Counted from the first letter of the stretch, positions 1 through 9,320 are shown. The stretch is DNA of 64,000 nucleotides from CAVVZJ01 sp963752755 (GCA_963752755.1 CAVVZJ010000004.1:682001-746000); one strand, 5' to 3'. The notes: generated by a model from the sequence alone, not told the origin. Translations and numbers: made by a program.

Positions 1-171
1 GAATCGGGTCTGGGAGAGACGCGGTGGCCAGTAGAGCGGACGCTGGCCTGGGTCCACCAGAACCGTCGGCTGCGCGTCCGCTACGAGAAACGGCCGGATA
101 TCCATCAGGCGTTCCTGACCTTAGCCTGCATCAAGATCTGTGCGAGTGCGCTATTCTCTGGGTTTTGTTAG
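1..171 (+). CDS. IS5-family transposase, C-terminal fragment (runs in from left edge)
   Basis: The frame is open from base 1 and ends with TAG at 169-171. It carries the IS5-type block VERTLAWVHQNRRLRVRYE, which holds the catalytic glutamate, then the usual hydrophobic tail. Only the last 56 residues are inside the window. The element's right terminal repeat follows at once and ends near 177 (gggttttgttagacgctc), with TTA at 178-180 as the likely 3-bp TNA target duplication of the IS1031-type IS5 group. The insertion cuts the C-terminus of the unknown gene on the opposite strand. The left half of the element lies outside the window, so its integrity is unknown. Confidence 0.85.
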   Translation, partial: ESGLGETRWPVERTLAWVHQNRRLRVRYEKRPDIHQAFLTLACIKICASALFSGFC

Positions 172-177
172 ACGCTC

Positions 178-842
178 TTATAGGACAGGAACGGGCGCAG
201 GCTCGACTTCAGGTTGGTCAGGTTGGTGTGGACCCGGCCGTAGTCGCAGACGTGGAGGAAAAACTGCCGGTCGCGGATGAGCTGGATGGCCGTCTCGTCG
301 GCGGGCTCGAAGTCCGGCTCCGCGAGGAGCGACGCCAACGCGGCCGAGTAGTCGATCTCGATGCGCTCCAGGTAGTACCGCAGGTGCCGATGAACCTCGT
401 CCTCCTTATTCCGACCTTCGCGTTTCTTCCTGAGCTTCCTGCAGAGGGTCCGATCGGTGAGTGTGGTCCTGTGTTGCCGCCTGGCAGCCAGTTCCGGCCC
501 GAGCTTGTACCCGCAGGACTTCTCCCTGGCGACGTAGTGGTTGTCGCAGAGAATGGCCCCGCGTTCGATCAGCGAATCCCGCACTCTCTTATAGATACCA
601 TTCTTCGGAAACATCGTGCGCAGGTACTCCGCCTTGAGGGGGACGAATTCACCCCGAAGCCGCCGATCGAAGACGGTCTCGTAATGGATACGGTGGACGA
701 AGTAGCGGGCACAGTCCGCGTAGCGGTGCAAGTCCGCCGGCAGGCAGTCTCTCGGATCGAACCCGACCGGATTCCAGACTAATACTACTCCGTTACGATC
801 TCCTGCCGGATTTGCATTGATGCGTGACATCGGATTCCGCAA
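178..842 (-). pseudogene. unknown protein, disrupted at both ends by mobile elements
   Basis: A 224-residue frame on the minus strand reads as authentic, compositionally normal protein (central stretch FPKNGIYKRVRDSLIERGA). I do not recognise a named domain; the tail LTNLKSSLRPFL resembles hypothetical proteins on planctomycete integrated elements, but that is from memory only. The last codons come from the terminal repeat of the IS5 copy at 1-177, so the C-terminus is truncated. The first roughly 20 codons, including the only available start at 842, lie inside the 783-961 MITE, so the native start is gone as well. Native coding sequence is therefore about 178-782. A stable product is unlikely. 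Confidence 0.6.
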
Positions 843-961
843 CTCTCTGACCTCTCTTGATTTGCGTCGGGTTACATGGACGCAATTGCCAAGAATCGAT
901 CATTCGAGCGATGCCGTAAACCATTGTCCTGCAATAAGTTGTACGACGTAACGGAGTAGTA
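783..961. mobile_element. 179-bp MITE, CTAA target duplication
   Basis: Perfect 15-bp terminal inverted repeats (tactactccgttacg at 783-797, its complement at 947-961) are flanked on both sides by CTAA (779-782 and 962-965). CTAA fits the YTAR target of one IS5 subgroup. There is no room for a transposase, so the element is non-autonomous. It sits inside the 5' part of the unknown gene to its left and directly abuts the complete IS5 copy to its right. Confidence 0.8.
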
Positions 962-965
962 CTAA

Positions 966-1864
966 AAGGGTGTACGAAAAGCCAATGCTACTTGGGTTCC
1001 AGACGTCTGAAAGGGTGTACGAAAAGCCAGATTTGCCCTAGAATTCCCGCATGGAACGCAAACCGTATCCCTCCGATCTGACCAACTCCCAGTGGAAGCG
1101 GCTCAAGGTCCTGCTACCCGAAGCCAAGCCCGGTGGACGTCCCCGCTCGGTGGACCTGCGAGAGGTCATCAACGGCATCCGCTACGTCGTCCGGGGCGGC
1201 AACTCCTGGCGGATGATGCCCCACGACCTGCCCCCCTGGAGCACCTGCTACGACTACTTCCGCAAGTGGCGAAACGACGGCACCTGGCGGCGGATCAACG
1301 ACACCCTGCGGGATCAGGTCCGCAAGAAGGCCAAGCGGAATCGAAGCCCCAGCATGGCCATCATCGATACCCAGAGCACCAAGACTACCGAGCAAGGTGG
1401 TCCCCGGGGCAAGGATGCCCACAAGATGGTCAATGGGCGGAAGCGGCACCTGATCGTCGATACGCTGGGGCTGATCCTGGCCGTGGTCGTCCACTCCGCC
1501 GGCATCCAGGATCGGGACGGGGCCAGGCTGGTCCTGGCCCGGATCAAGGGGTGCTTCCCCCGGCTCAAGAAGATCCTGACCGACGGGATCTACAACGGCG
1601 GGATCGCGGAGTGGGCCAAGCAGTTCGGTGGCTGGATCATGGAGGTCGTGCCGAAGCCGGTGAAGGAGGAGGGCGAGCCGTTCAAGGTGATGAAGTGGCG
1701 TTGGATCGTGGAGCGGACGTTCGCCTGGCTGGGGCGGTCTCGGCGGCTGAGCAAGGACTACGAACGCCAGCCAGAGTCCAGTGAGGCGATGATCTACATC
1801 GCCATGATCAATTTGATGCTCAGACGTCTGGAACCCAAGTAGCATTGGCTTTTCGTACACCCTT
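966..1864 (+). mobile_element. IS5-family insertion sequence with duplicated, inverted left end
   Basis: Terminal repeats reading aagggtgtacgaaaagcca lie at 966-984, again at 1011-1029, and inverted at 1846-1864. The inner left copy starts the normal element. The outer 962-1010 block is an exact inverted copy of the right end plus its flank (1820-1868), about 49 bp. The inverted block ends at the palindrome cagacgtctg, a plausible template-switch point. Outer flanks are CTAA on the left and TTAG on the right, inverted copies of each other rather than a normal direct duplication. The transposase inside is intact. Confidence 0.85.
1051..1842 (+). CDS. IS5-family transposase (intact, 263 aa)
   Basis: Full-length DDE transposase of the small IS5 type. 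It has an N-terminal IS5 DUF4096-like region (YPSDLTNSQWKRLKVLLPE), first Asp in IIDTQSTKT, second Asp in ILTDGIYNG, and the catalytic Glu in WIVERTFAWLGRSRRL near the C-terminus. Start ATG at 1051 follows the inner left terminal repeat by about 20 bases. The stop lies 22 bases before the right end, as usual for this family. No frameshift is present, so the copy could still be active. It shares the same fold and motif order with the IS5 transposase at 58195 but is clearly a different element. Confidence 0.93.
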   Translation: MERKPYPSDLTNSQWKRLKVLLPEAKPGGRPRSVDLREVINGIRYVVRGGNSWRMMPHDLPPWSTCYDYFRKWRNDGTWRRINDTLRDQVRKKAKRNRSPSMAIIDTQSTKTTEQGGPRGKDAHKMVNGRKRHLIVDTLGLILAVVVHSAGIQDRDGARLVLARIKGCFPRLKKILTDGIYNGGIAEWAKQFGGWIMEVVPKPVKEEGEPFKVMKWRWIVERTFAWLGRSRRLSKDYERQPESSEAMIYIAMINLMLRRLEPK

Positions 1865-1868
1865 TTAG

Positions 1869-2001
1869 CAGTAGAATCGCTGCACAATCGAGAGGATTTT
1901 CGACGGAAGTCCAATTGTGACAAGGAGTTAGGTGCGATTCTGCTGATTTTCCTAACTTCTTTGCTGGCAAGGACTTCTGCTATTGTGCAGCAACTCTAGT
2001 G
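1869..2001. repeat. 133-bp MITE-like inverted repeat
   Basis: Imperfect 20-bp inverted repeats bound this stretch: cagtagaatcgctgcacaat at 1869-1888 against the complement of 1982-2001, 17 of 20 matching. It starts 4 bp after the IS5 right end and ends where the truncated aldolase-like gene begins. No open frame and no clear target duplication. It may be a non-autonomous element or a solo pair of IS ends. Confidence 0.45.
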
Positions 2002-2031
2002 TCCGACCCAACCCGCCCCTAGGCATGCGAG

Positions 2032-3020
2032 CCGTGCGTGGTCCAGCTTGGCACGCCAAGGCGTTCAAGACCCCCGGCGATCGCCCACCTCCTGAAGTGT
2101 TCCGACGCAAATGGGGTCACGGTGGCGAAGGTCTCCGAGGCCGAGGTCATGGCGGCGGCCGGGATCGACGACATCCTGATCGCCCACCTTGTCGTCGGAC
2201 CATCCAAGGCCCGGAGGCTGGCCGCCCTCCAGCGCCAGGCTGACGTCAAGGTCACGGTCGATCACCCCGACCACCTGCCGCCCCTCGCCGACGCGGCGAA
2301 AGAGATCGACGTGAGCATCGGCGTACTCGTGGATGTGGATCTCGGGATGGGACGGACGGGCGTCGGCTCGGCCGAGGCGGCGGTCGAGCTGGCGCGTCGG
2401 GTGGCGAGGACCGCCGGATTGCGGTTCGACGGTCTGATGGGCTACGAGGGGCACACCCTGTTCATCACCGACAAGGAGGAGAAGCGCCGGGTGATCGGCC
2501 AGGCGATTGGGCGCTTGATCGAAGCCAAGCGGATGGTCGAGGCCGCGGGCCTGCCCTGCCGGATTGTCTCTGCCGGGGGTTCGGGTTCCTACCAGATCAC
2601 GTCAGGACGGCCCGGTCTGACAGAAATCCAGGCCGGCGGTGGTATTCTCACCTGCATGTACTACGTTGACGTATGTCGGGTAGAGGGGCATCAGCCGGCG
2701 ATCAGCATCCTGGCAACCTTGGTCAGCGTCCCCGGCCCGATTGCGCGATCCTCGACGCGGGGCGGAAGTCGATGAGCGACGACAAGATTATGCCTGTCTT
2801 GCCCGACTTCCCCGATTCCCGCATCGTCGGCCTCTCGGCTGAACACGCCACCGTCGGTCTTGGTCCAGCCACGGATCGGCGAATTGCTCAGAAAATGAAA
2901 GTCATTCCCGGATAGAGCGACTTCACGTTCGTTCTGCACGATCCCGGATAGAGCGACTTCACGTTCGTTCTGCACGATCGAGTGATCGGCCATCGGAGTT
3001 GTCGCGTGGAGGCAGTTTGA
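2032..3020 (+). pseudogene. D-threonine aldolase / DSD1-type PLP enzyme, decayed
   Basis: The stretch reads as an alanine racemase-fold (fold type III) PLP enzyme of the D-threonine aldolase family. Visible blocks are VTVAKVSEAEVMAAAGIDDILIAH, GVLVDVDLGMGRTGV, DGLMGYEGH, SAGGSGSYQ and LDAGRKSMSDDK. The N-terminus with the PLP lysine region is missing (lost at the 1869-2001 repeat); a trace, HAKAFKTP, is in another frame before about 2073. A second frameshift lies near 2745. The C-terminus IPG-stop-SDFTFVLHD has TAG where homologues carry an aromatic residue, and that codon sits in a 36-bp tandem duplication. Family assignment is firm; exact substrate is not. Clearly non-functional. Confidence 0.82.
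2907..2978 (+). repeat. 36-bp perfect tandem duplication
   Basis: The unit starting cccggatagagcgacttcac occurs twice in a row at 2907-2942 and 2943-2978. It spans 12 codons of the aldolase-like pseudogene and duplicates its premature TAG codon. The length is a multiple of three, so the reading frame is kept. Confidence 0.95.
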
Positions 3021-3544
3021 GAACTCTGGAGGAAAGGGGGCACTTGTGAATTCCGATGAAGGGTTTCCGTGAGCCTGCAGCGATTGGGTCGGTTGAGCCT
3101 GGGAGAAACCGAATTCGTTTTCAGAACAGGAATTCGGTTCAGAGCAGCTCAATGGTCTGAGCAGGTTGGGTCACGTTTCCATTCCGAACCGTAAATGCCA
3201 GAGATTTGTGTCCGCCGCGACGGGCAAGGGCGATGAGAGCAGTAGAGCAGATCACTTCAAGACAGGCGGCAGGGGGAAAGGCTCTTGAAACCAGGAGCGA
3301 AACTGCGGACAATAGGATGATTGCGTGCGTGTGTAGGTGGGATCAGGTTCTGGCTTGAGAATTGACGTCGCCCGATCCTGGGCCTTTGGTTATGTTGGTC
3401 AGACCGGGGTGTCGATGGGGACGGCGCCGGTCACATCCGGCCTCACACGGAACAGGATTTTCTGGTCAAGCCAGTTCATGTGCCCAGAGGTTCCGGGAGT
3501 CGACGGGGGTCGTCGGGTCGTCAATATCGGGGAGGTCAAGAGCG
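3021..3544. other. intergenic, no gene seen
   Basis: No reading frame here resembles a protein. The one notable structure is a 9-bp inverted repeat (accgaattc / gaattcggt, 3108-3138), a possible weak terminator behind the decayed aldolase gene. GC content is lower than in the flanks. The ribosome site ggggagg at about 3529 belongs to the next gene. Confidence 0.5.
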
Positions 3545-4345
3545 TTGAAGGGAGAGGGTCGTAAGCCTCGAAGGCGGTATTCGCCCAGGGTTGAGGCGCT
3601 GGAAGCGCTTCGCTTGCTAGATGCGGCGGCTCCCGGCCTGCTGCCTCTGCCTGCCGACGTGGCTGCGCCTCCGGAGGCGATCACGTCGACACACTCCCAT
3701 GCAGCCTGGGACGTCGCTCTCGATCATGCGGCCTTCGTCGACCTGATCGGACCGGCACAAACCGATGTCTCTTCTTCGGATACAGCGACCTTTCCGGCGC
3801 AGACCGATTCCCAGGCCGTGGAGTCGGGACTGGGGCAGTTGCACCGCTATCTCGCCCGCTCCTGGTCGCGGGCTGGCATCCCGCCGCAGCAGTTTGAGGA
3901 CTGCTCACAGGCAGTCTATGCAACGCTTCTTCAGCAATTTGGGCGCGACGGCTTCGACCAGACCTTGAGCGAGATTGGTCGTGAGGGGATTCCGACCGTC
4001 CTCAACCGCGACACCCAGCGCGGTCCTGACTTCTTCCGAGCGATCGACATGGTCAAGAAGCGGGCTCTCCGACAGAAGACTCACCTCGCCCTCGACGATC
4101 AGCTTGATCTGCCCGAACCGGCCGGCACCGACGGTGCCAGTGCCGACTGGCGAGGGGCGTTGAACGACGCCATCGCTCGTTCCTTGAATGCCCGGGAGGC
4201 TGACCTGATCCAGGCGACTCTCCAGGGTTTCAGCCCCGCCGAGATTGCCTCGCGCTGGGGTGTGGCGCCAAAGACTGTCAGTAACGAGAAAACCCGTGCC
4301 TTGAACAAGCTGCGCAAGGCGCTCTCCGCCGACCTGGCGGATTGA
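3545..4345 (+). CDS. sigma-70-like (ECF-type) factor with LEPR-XLL-like N-terminus
   Basis: About 266 residues from a TTG start at 3545, chosen because ggggagg lies about 10 bases upstream and the motif-bearing N-terminus follows immediately. Residues near 110-140 (RSWSRAGIPPQQFEDCSQAVY) resemble sigma region 2. The C-terminus has a sigma region 4 helix-turn-helix (FSPAEIASRWGVAPKTVSNE). The first 30 residues read RRRYSPRVEALEALRLLDAA, which looks like the LEPR-XLL motif of planctomycete surface proteins; that is unexpected on a cytoplasmic regulator. No kinase or anti-sigma gene is adjacent. The open frame extends further upstream to 3362, but that part looks non-coding. Role as a regulator is inferred. 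Confidence 0.7.
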   Translation: MKGEGRKPRRRYSPRVEALEALRLLDAAAPGLLPLPADVAAPPEAITSTHSHAAWDVALDHAAFVDLIGPAQTDVSSSDTATFPAQTDSQAVESGLGQLHRYLARSWSRAGIPPQQFEDCSQAVYATLLQQFGRDGFDQTLSEIGREGIPTVLNRDTQRGPDFFRAIDMVKKRALRQKTHLALDDQLDLPEPAGTDGASADWRGALNDAIARSLNAREADLIQATLQGFSPAEIASRWGVAPKTVSNEKTRALNKLRKALSADLAD

Positions 4346-4509
4346 GACACGGTCCAGGGAGGTCCTTCCGTCTGGGTCTGCGCGATACCTTCAGAGTCGA
4401 TCGGGATTCCATAAAAGGATAGGCTGCCGGCGGAACGTAGCCGTCGGTTCCTCCGGGCGGCGAAACCGCGTGGCCGCCCTCCTGACTCAATTCCCGATGG
4501 AGGCTCGCC

Positions 4510-5393
4510 ATGCGACCTTGGCAGCTTTACCGAACGGTCCTGACCCTGAGCCTGTTGCTTTTTGAGGCCACACCGACCGCCCTGGCCCAGCAGTTTGGGC
4601 AAGGGGAAATCCGTGAGTTGATCCTCCAACTCGATAGTAATAGCGACATGATCCTCGATCGCAACGAGATCCCCGAGGCGGGACGCGCGGCGTTCGAGCG
4701 GCTCCTGAAGCGTGGCGACACCAACAAGGACGGTCGGCTCGATTTCGAGGAACTCCGAGCCATGCTGGGCAAGCTCCGCATTCTCGGTGGCCCGGCGGCA
4801 CTGGCAGAGCGTTTGCGTACGATGGACAAGGATGGCGACATGCGGGTCAGCAAGGAGGAGTTCACCGGCCCGGCCCCGGCCTTCGAGCGCCTGGACGCCG
4901 ACAAGGACGGATTCCTCACTCGCCAGGACCTGGAAAAGCTTCGCCCGGTGGCGCTCCGGTTCCTGAGTCGAAGTCCGAAGCCCCCAAGCCCGCGGCTCCC
5001 GGAGCCAACCCGCCCGTCGCCGCAAGACCCACGCCCCGACCCACGACAGTGATCGCCGCGCGGCTCAAGCGGCTGGACAAGGACGGCGACGGCAAGGTCA
5101 GCCGCGAGGAGTTTCCCGGCCAACCCGCGGTCTTTGACCGTCTCGACTCCAACAAGGATGGATTCCTCTCCAGCGCCGACCGTGCCGTCGACGCGGATGC
5201 TCCCGGGCGAGCGGACTCCTTGCGACTGCGCCGCCTGATGGCGATGGATCAGGACAAGGATGGCAAGGTCAGTCGGACCGAGTTCCGTGGCGCCGCCGCG
5301 GCCTTCGATCGGCTGGACACGAACAAGGATGGATTCCTGTCACGGGAGGACCGGCGCGTGCGTCAGCAGACCAAGGCGAGCAACAAGCCGTGA
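4510..5393 (+). CDS. secreted EF-hand protein (frameshifted near 4930)
   Basis: An N-terminal signal peptide (hydrophobic TVLTLSLLLF, cleavage after ALA) is followed by EF-hand loops: DSNSDMILDRNE, DTNKDGRLDFEE, DKDGDMRVSKEE, DADKDGFLTRQD. A frame change near 4925-4935 leads into a proline/alanine linker (GANPPVAARPTPRPT) and then four more loops, ending DTNKDGFLSRED. Read through, the protein has about eight calcium-binding loops over 294 residues. The two halves are continuous in sense, so they are one gene with a one-base indel, true or technical. It probably binds calcium outside the cytoplasm; a more exact role cannot be read. Start ATG 4510 follows ggaggctcgcc. Confidence 0.82.
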
Positions 5394-5552
5394 GCACTGT
5401 CCTCGAATCGGGTGCGACCGGATGCCTTGAGGATCGTCCTGCTTTCGTCTCCTACAAAGCCCGCCCTCTCACCAACCGGCATTCCCTGAACGGCCCGTTC
5501 GCGGTAAGTTGGGACGCGGCAATCGGAACGGGAAGGGCGAGGGCGGAAGGTC

Positions 5553-6794
5553 GTGACCCCGACGAGGCGGCTTGACTGGTATTTGATCGGCGCTGGGGTC
5601 GCTCTGAGGCTGGCGGCGTACCTGGACAATCGCGCCCCCTGGCTCGACGAGAGTAGCCTTCTGGGCAACATTGTGAGCGGGCCGACCTTTGCGCTGTTCG
5701 GGCGGCTCACGGCGTCGCAGATTGCGCCGCCGCTCTTCCTGATGCTGGAGCGGGTCCTGGCCCGGCTTTTCGGGCCGTCGCTCTGGGTCTTACGCCTGGT
5801 GCCACTGCTCGGGGGAGTCGCGTCGCTGTTCCTGCTGCGAGCGGTGGCTCGTCGGATCGTCCCCGAGCGAGCAGCCTGGATCGCACTGGCGTTGCTGGCC
5901 GTCTCGGATGAACAGATCTATTACAGCACCGAATTGAAGCCGTACGGCACGGACGTGACGGTGGCCCTGGCGCTGACACTGGCCACGTTGGTTTTCCGTG
6001 ACTCACCGCTTTCGGGGAGGCGGCTGGCTGGCTACGCGGCGGCGGGAGCACTCGCGGTCTGGTTCTCGTTCCCGGCAATTTTCGTGCTGGCGGCGGCGGG
6101 GATGGCACTCTGGATCGAGGCGGTCGCGGCCCGTCGCTGGCGACACGCCGCGGAGCTTGTGCTGGTGGGCGTGGTCTGGCTGGCGAGCTTCGGGGGAATG
6201 TGGCTGGCGGCGAAGTCACAGGTGGGGGAGCACCGTGGTCTCTGGGTCTTCTGGTCGATCGCTTTCCCGCCGCCGCTGGCGGACGATCCCGCCTGGGTGC
6301 TGCGGCGGATTCTTTTCTTCTTCCTCAGCCCGCTCGACTGGTACGGCCCGTTCGAACCGCGACTCTGTGCCATGCCGGCGATCGGGTGTGCCGTGGTTGG
6401 TCTGGCCTGGTTGGCCGCGTGGAAGCGATTCTGCCTGGCCCTGCTGTTCGGGCCGATGGCCCTGGTCCTGGTCGCGGCGACGATCCGGGCCTATCCGTTC
6501 CACGGCCGGCTCGCGATGTTCCTGGTGCCGGCCTTCTTGACGACGGTGGCCGTCGGTGCCGATCGCATCTGGGCGTGGTCGGGCCATCGCGCGGTCGGGG
6601 TCACTCTGTTGCTCCTGCTGCTGGCCTACCCCGTCATGCTTGATTGTTACTACCTGATCGACGGCTCTCGCGACCGCTCGGGCCTCCACCCCCTCGGCGA
6701 CCGCCGCCCGTCCTGGATGACCCCTGACGCCTTCCGTCCCGGTGTCCAATACGGGCCACGCGAGTTCCGACCACGAAGCTTTCGAGGAAAATGA
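5553..6794 (+). CDS. polytopic membrane protein, GT39/ArnT-like glycosyltransferase
   Basis: 413 residues, GTG start at 5553 behind gggcggaagg. The short first loop carries APWLDESSLLGNI, matching the acidic DE motif at the start of the first external loop in GT-C family 39 (PMT/ArnT) enzymes. ELKPYGTDV follows later, another loop block often seen in planctomycete members. Around ten hydrophobic helices follow. Such enzymes move a sugar from a polyprenyl phosphate donor to an acceptor on the outer face of the membrane. The C-terminal soluble domain is very short. No other glycan genes are nearby, so the acceptor is unknown. The family assignment rests on the motif and topology only. Confidence 0.7.
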   Translation: MTPTRRLDWYLIGAGVALRLAAYLDNRAPWLDESSLLGNIVSGPTFALFGRLTASQIAPPLFLMLERVLARLFGPSLWVLRLVPLLGGVASLFLLRAVARRIVPERAAWIALALLAVSDEQIYYSTELKPYGTDVTVALALTLATLVFRDSPLSGRRLAGYAAAGALAVWFSFPAIFVLAAAGMALWIEAVAARRWRHAAELVLVGVVWLASFGGMWLAAKSQVGEHRGLWVFWSIAFPPPLADDPAWVLRRILFFFLSPLDWYGPFEPRLCAMPAIGCAVVGLAWLAAWKRFCLALLFGPMALVLVAATIRAYPFHGRLAMFLVPAFLTTVAVGADRIWAWSGHRAVGVTLLLLLLAYPVMLDCYYLIDGSRDRSGLHPLGDRRPSWMTPDAFRPGVQYGPREFRPRSFRGK

Positions 6795-6930
6795 CTCAAA
6801 ACTCACATATTCACGATGAGATAATTCAGCGGTCGCTCCAACGAGGGCCAGTGGCCTGTTGTAATCGTTGCCGACCCGGTCACAATCGGAGCGAATCGGT
6901 CAGATCCTAAACCTCCGAGGAATGCCGTCC

Positions 6931-8836
6931 ATGAGTCGCAACCGGATCAGACCAGGCCAGGCGCTGGCTTTCTTCGTCCTCGTGACCTTCGCCGGAAGCG
7001 TCAACGCACAGGGGCCAAAAGTTGCGGATCGGAAGGCGGAGTTTGACGTCTCCGTCGAGACGAACGTGATGATCCCGATGCGCGACGGCGTCCGCCTCGC
7101 TGCCGACCTCTACCGGCCAGCGAAGGGTGATCAGCCACTCGAAGGTCCGTTCCCAACCCTGCTGGCCCGCACTCCCTACAACAAGGGTGACGGCCGTTCG
7201 CAGGAGGCGAAGTATTACGCCGCTCGTGGCTACAACGTCGTCTTGAATGACGTCCGCGGCCGGTTTGCCAGCGAAGGACACTGGCGCATGATGGCTGACG
7301 ACCCACAGGACGGCTACGACGTCGTCGAGTGGATTGCCCGCCAGAGCTGGTCCGATGGCAAGGTTGGTACCTTCGGCACGAGTTACGTAGGCGGCACCCA
7401 GCACGCCCTGGCCGAACTGAGCCCTCCCCACCTGACGGCCATGGTCCCGATCGACGCGCTTTCCAACTGCGGCGTGGCCGGTATGAGGCACGGCGGGGCC
7501 TTCGAGTTGCGGTTCGCCAACTGGATTTTCCAGATCGGTGCCCCGAACGCTCACAAAGCCCTGGCTGATCCAAAACTGCGATCCGCTCTGGTCGAGAGTG
7601 GCCGCCGCATCCGAGAGCACCTCGACGAACTGCCGATTCTCCCCGGAACCACACCGCTTCGAGTCGTGCCCGAATATGAAGCGTGGCTGATCGAGGCGAT
7701 GCGGAGCGGCCCCGAGTCGCCCGTCTGGAAGATCAAGGGGATGTCGGTCGTGGATCACATCAAGGATTATGCTGATGTGCCCGTCCTCCACGTCACTGGC
7801 TGGTACGACTCCTGGACCCGACAGGTCACGATGAACTACGAGAACCTGTCGAACTCGAAGCATGCACCCCAGCGGCTGGTCATCGGTCCTTGGGTCCACG
7901 GAGGACAGGGTTCGAACGTGGCCGGCGAGGTTGAGTTTACCGACGAGGCCGCCATCAATCTCCTCGCCTTCCGCCTGCGGTGGTACGACCGCTGGCTTCG
8001 TGGCGAGCTTAACGGCGTCGATCAGGACGCGCCGGTCGTCATCTATGTGATGGGTACCGGTGACGACCGCCGATCGGCCGCCGGCCGTCTCCGTCACGGC
8101 GGCTTCTGGCGAGCCGAGCGTGAGTGGCCGCTCACACGAGCCGAGCCGAGGTCCCTCTACCTCCACGCCGACGGCACGCTCCGATCCGATCGACCCACGA
8201 TGCCCGAGAGTCACACGACTTACACCTTCGACCCGAGCCACCCTGTGCCCACGCTGGGCGGCAACATCTCCTCCAACGGCGGCTTGATGACCAACGGCGG
8301 TTACGACCAGCGCCCTCGAGACGACACCCACGCCGCCGACCATCGGATCCCCTTGTCCGAGCGCCCCGATGTCCTCGTCTTTCGCTCCGAGCCCTTGCCG
8401 GCCGACCTGGAAGTCACCGGTACTGTCGAGGTTCAGCTCTTCGTCTCGTCCACGGCGACCGACTCCGACTTCACCGCCAAGCTGATCGACGAGGTGCCCA
8501 CCGAACCCCGACTACCCGCTCGGTTTCGACCTCAATATTGGCGACTCGATCATCAGAACGCGCTACCGGGAGTCGCTCGATCATCCGAAGCTGATGGAGG
8601 TCGGCGAGGTCGTGTCGGTGACGATCCGCCTCTACCCGACATCCAACGTCTTCAAGCAGGGTCACCGAGTGCGCATCGATGTTTCCAGCAGCAACTATCC
8701 CCGGTTCGATGTTAACCCAAACACGGGCCTGCCCCTTGGCACGAGCCGGCGCCGGGTCGTCGCCGAGAACACCGTCCATCACGACGCCGCGAGGCCGTCG
8801 CGCGTCGTGCTGCCGATCGTGCCACCCGGCCTCTGA
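6931..8836 (+). CDS. CocE/NonD (peptidase S15-like) hydrolase, frameshifted near 8500
   Basis: A secreted alpha/beta hydrolase of the X-Pro dipeptidyl-peptidase/cocaine-esterase family, about 630 residues. ATG 6931 is preferred: gagg lies 10 bases upstream and a signal peptide follows (ALAFFVLVTFAGSVNA). The strand-beta opening MIPMRDGVRLAADLYRP, nucleophile elbow FGTSYVGG near residue 148, Asp in HVTGWYDSW near 287 and His in GPWVHGG near 317 form the expected triad. The C-terminal jelly-roll continues in another frame after about 8500 (NPDYPLGFDLNIGDS, then MEVGEVVSVTIRLYP), so one base is missing or extra. The likely substrate is an ester or amide; none can be named. Confidence 0.88.
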
Positions 8837-8867
8837 CGGGCCGGATCACTCTCCTGGAGCCTCGATC

Positions 8868-9320
8868 ATGTCCCCTCGACCCCGGATGTTCCTCGCTTTG
8901 GCGGTTCTGGTTCTCCTGGCCGCCGACGACCCAAAACCCGACGACCAGCCCAAGCTCCTTGGCACCTGGACCGTCGTCGCCGCCGAACAGGGTGGCCAGA
9001 AGCTCCGCGCAGACACCATCGCTGGGCAGTCGCTCGTCTTTGGCAAGGAACGTTACTTCGTCCGACAGAGCGGCCAGACCCTCGAGGAGGGCACCTATAC
9101 TCTCGACGCCTCGAAGACACCCAAGAGCCTCGATCTCAAGATTGTCAAAGGTCCCGAGGACGCCGGCAAGACCCAGCTCGGCATCTACCAGCTCGATGGC
9201 AACACGCTCAAGGTCGCCTTCGCCCGCCCCGGCACCGAGAAGCGCCCCGAGCGCTTCGTCTCAGGCGGAGAAGGGGGCGCCCTGTTCGTCATGACCCTCA
9301 AGAAACCGCCCGAGGATTGA
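8868..9320 (+). CDS. secreted TIGR03067-domain protein
   Basis: 150 residues from ATG 8868, 31 bases after the hydrolase stop, with ctggagcc as ribosome site. A short signal peptide (FLALAVLVLLA) precedes KLLGTWTVVAAEQGGQKL, the typical opening of the TIGR03067 family of small lipocalin-like proteins abundant in planctomycetes. GTYTLDASKTPKSLDL and GIYQLDGNTLKVAFA are further family blocks. The family has no established function. It may be co-transcribed with the upstream hydrolase given the short gap and same strand. Confidence 0.85.
   Translation: MSPRPRMFLALAVLVLLAADDPKPDDQPKLLGTWTVVAAEQGGQKLRADTIAGQSLVFGKERYFVRQSGQTLEEGTYTLDASKTPKSLDLKIVKGPEDAGKTQLGIYQLDGNTLKVAFARPGTEKRPERFVSGGEGGALFVMTLKKPPED

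Noticed and set aside
2881..2990. CRISPR-like repeat pair
   Set aside because: Two adjacent copies without spacer; it is a tandem duplication inside a pseudogene. No CRISPR array was seen anywhere in the window.
3362..3544. N-terminal extension of the sigma-like gene
   Set aside because: The in-frame upstream part has no ribosome site and looks like random translation; TTG 3545 with ggggagg is better.
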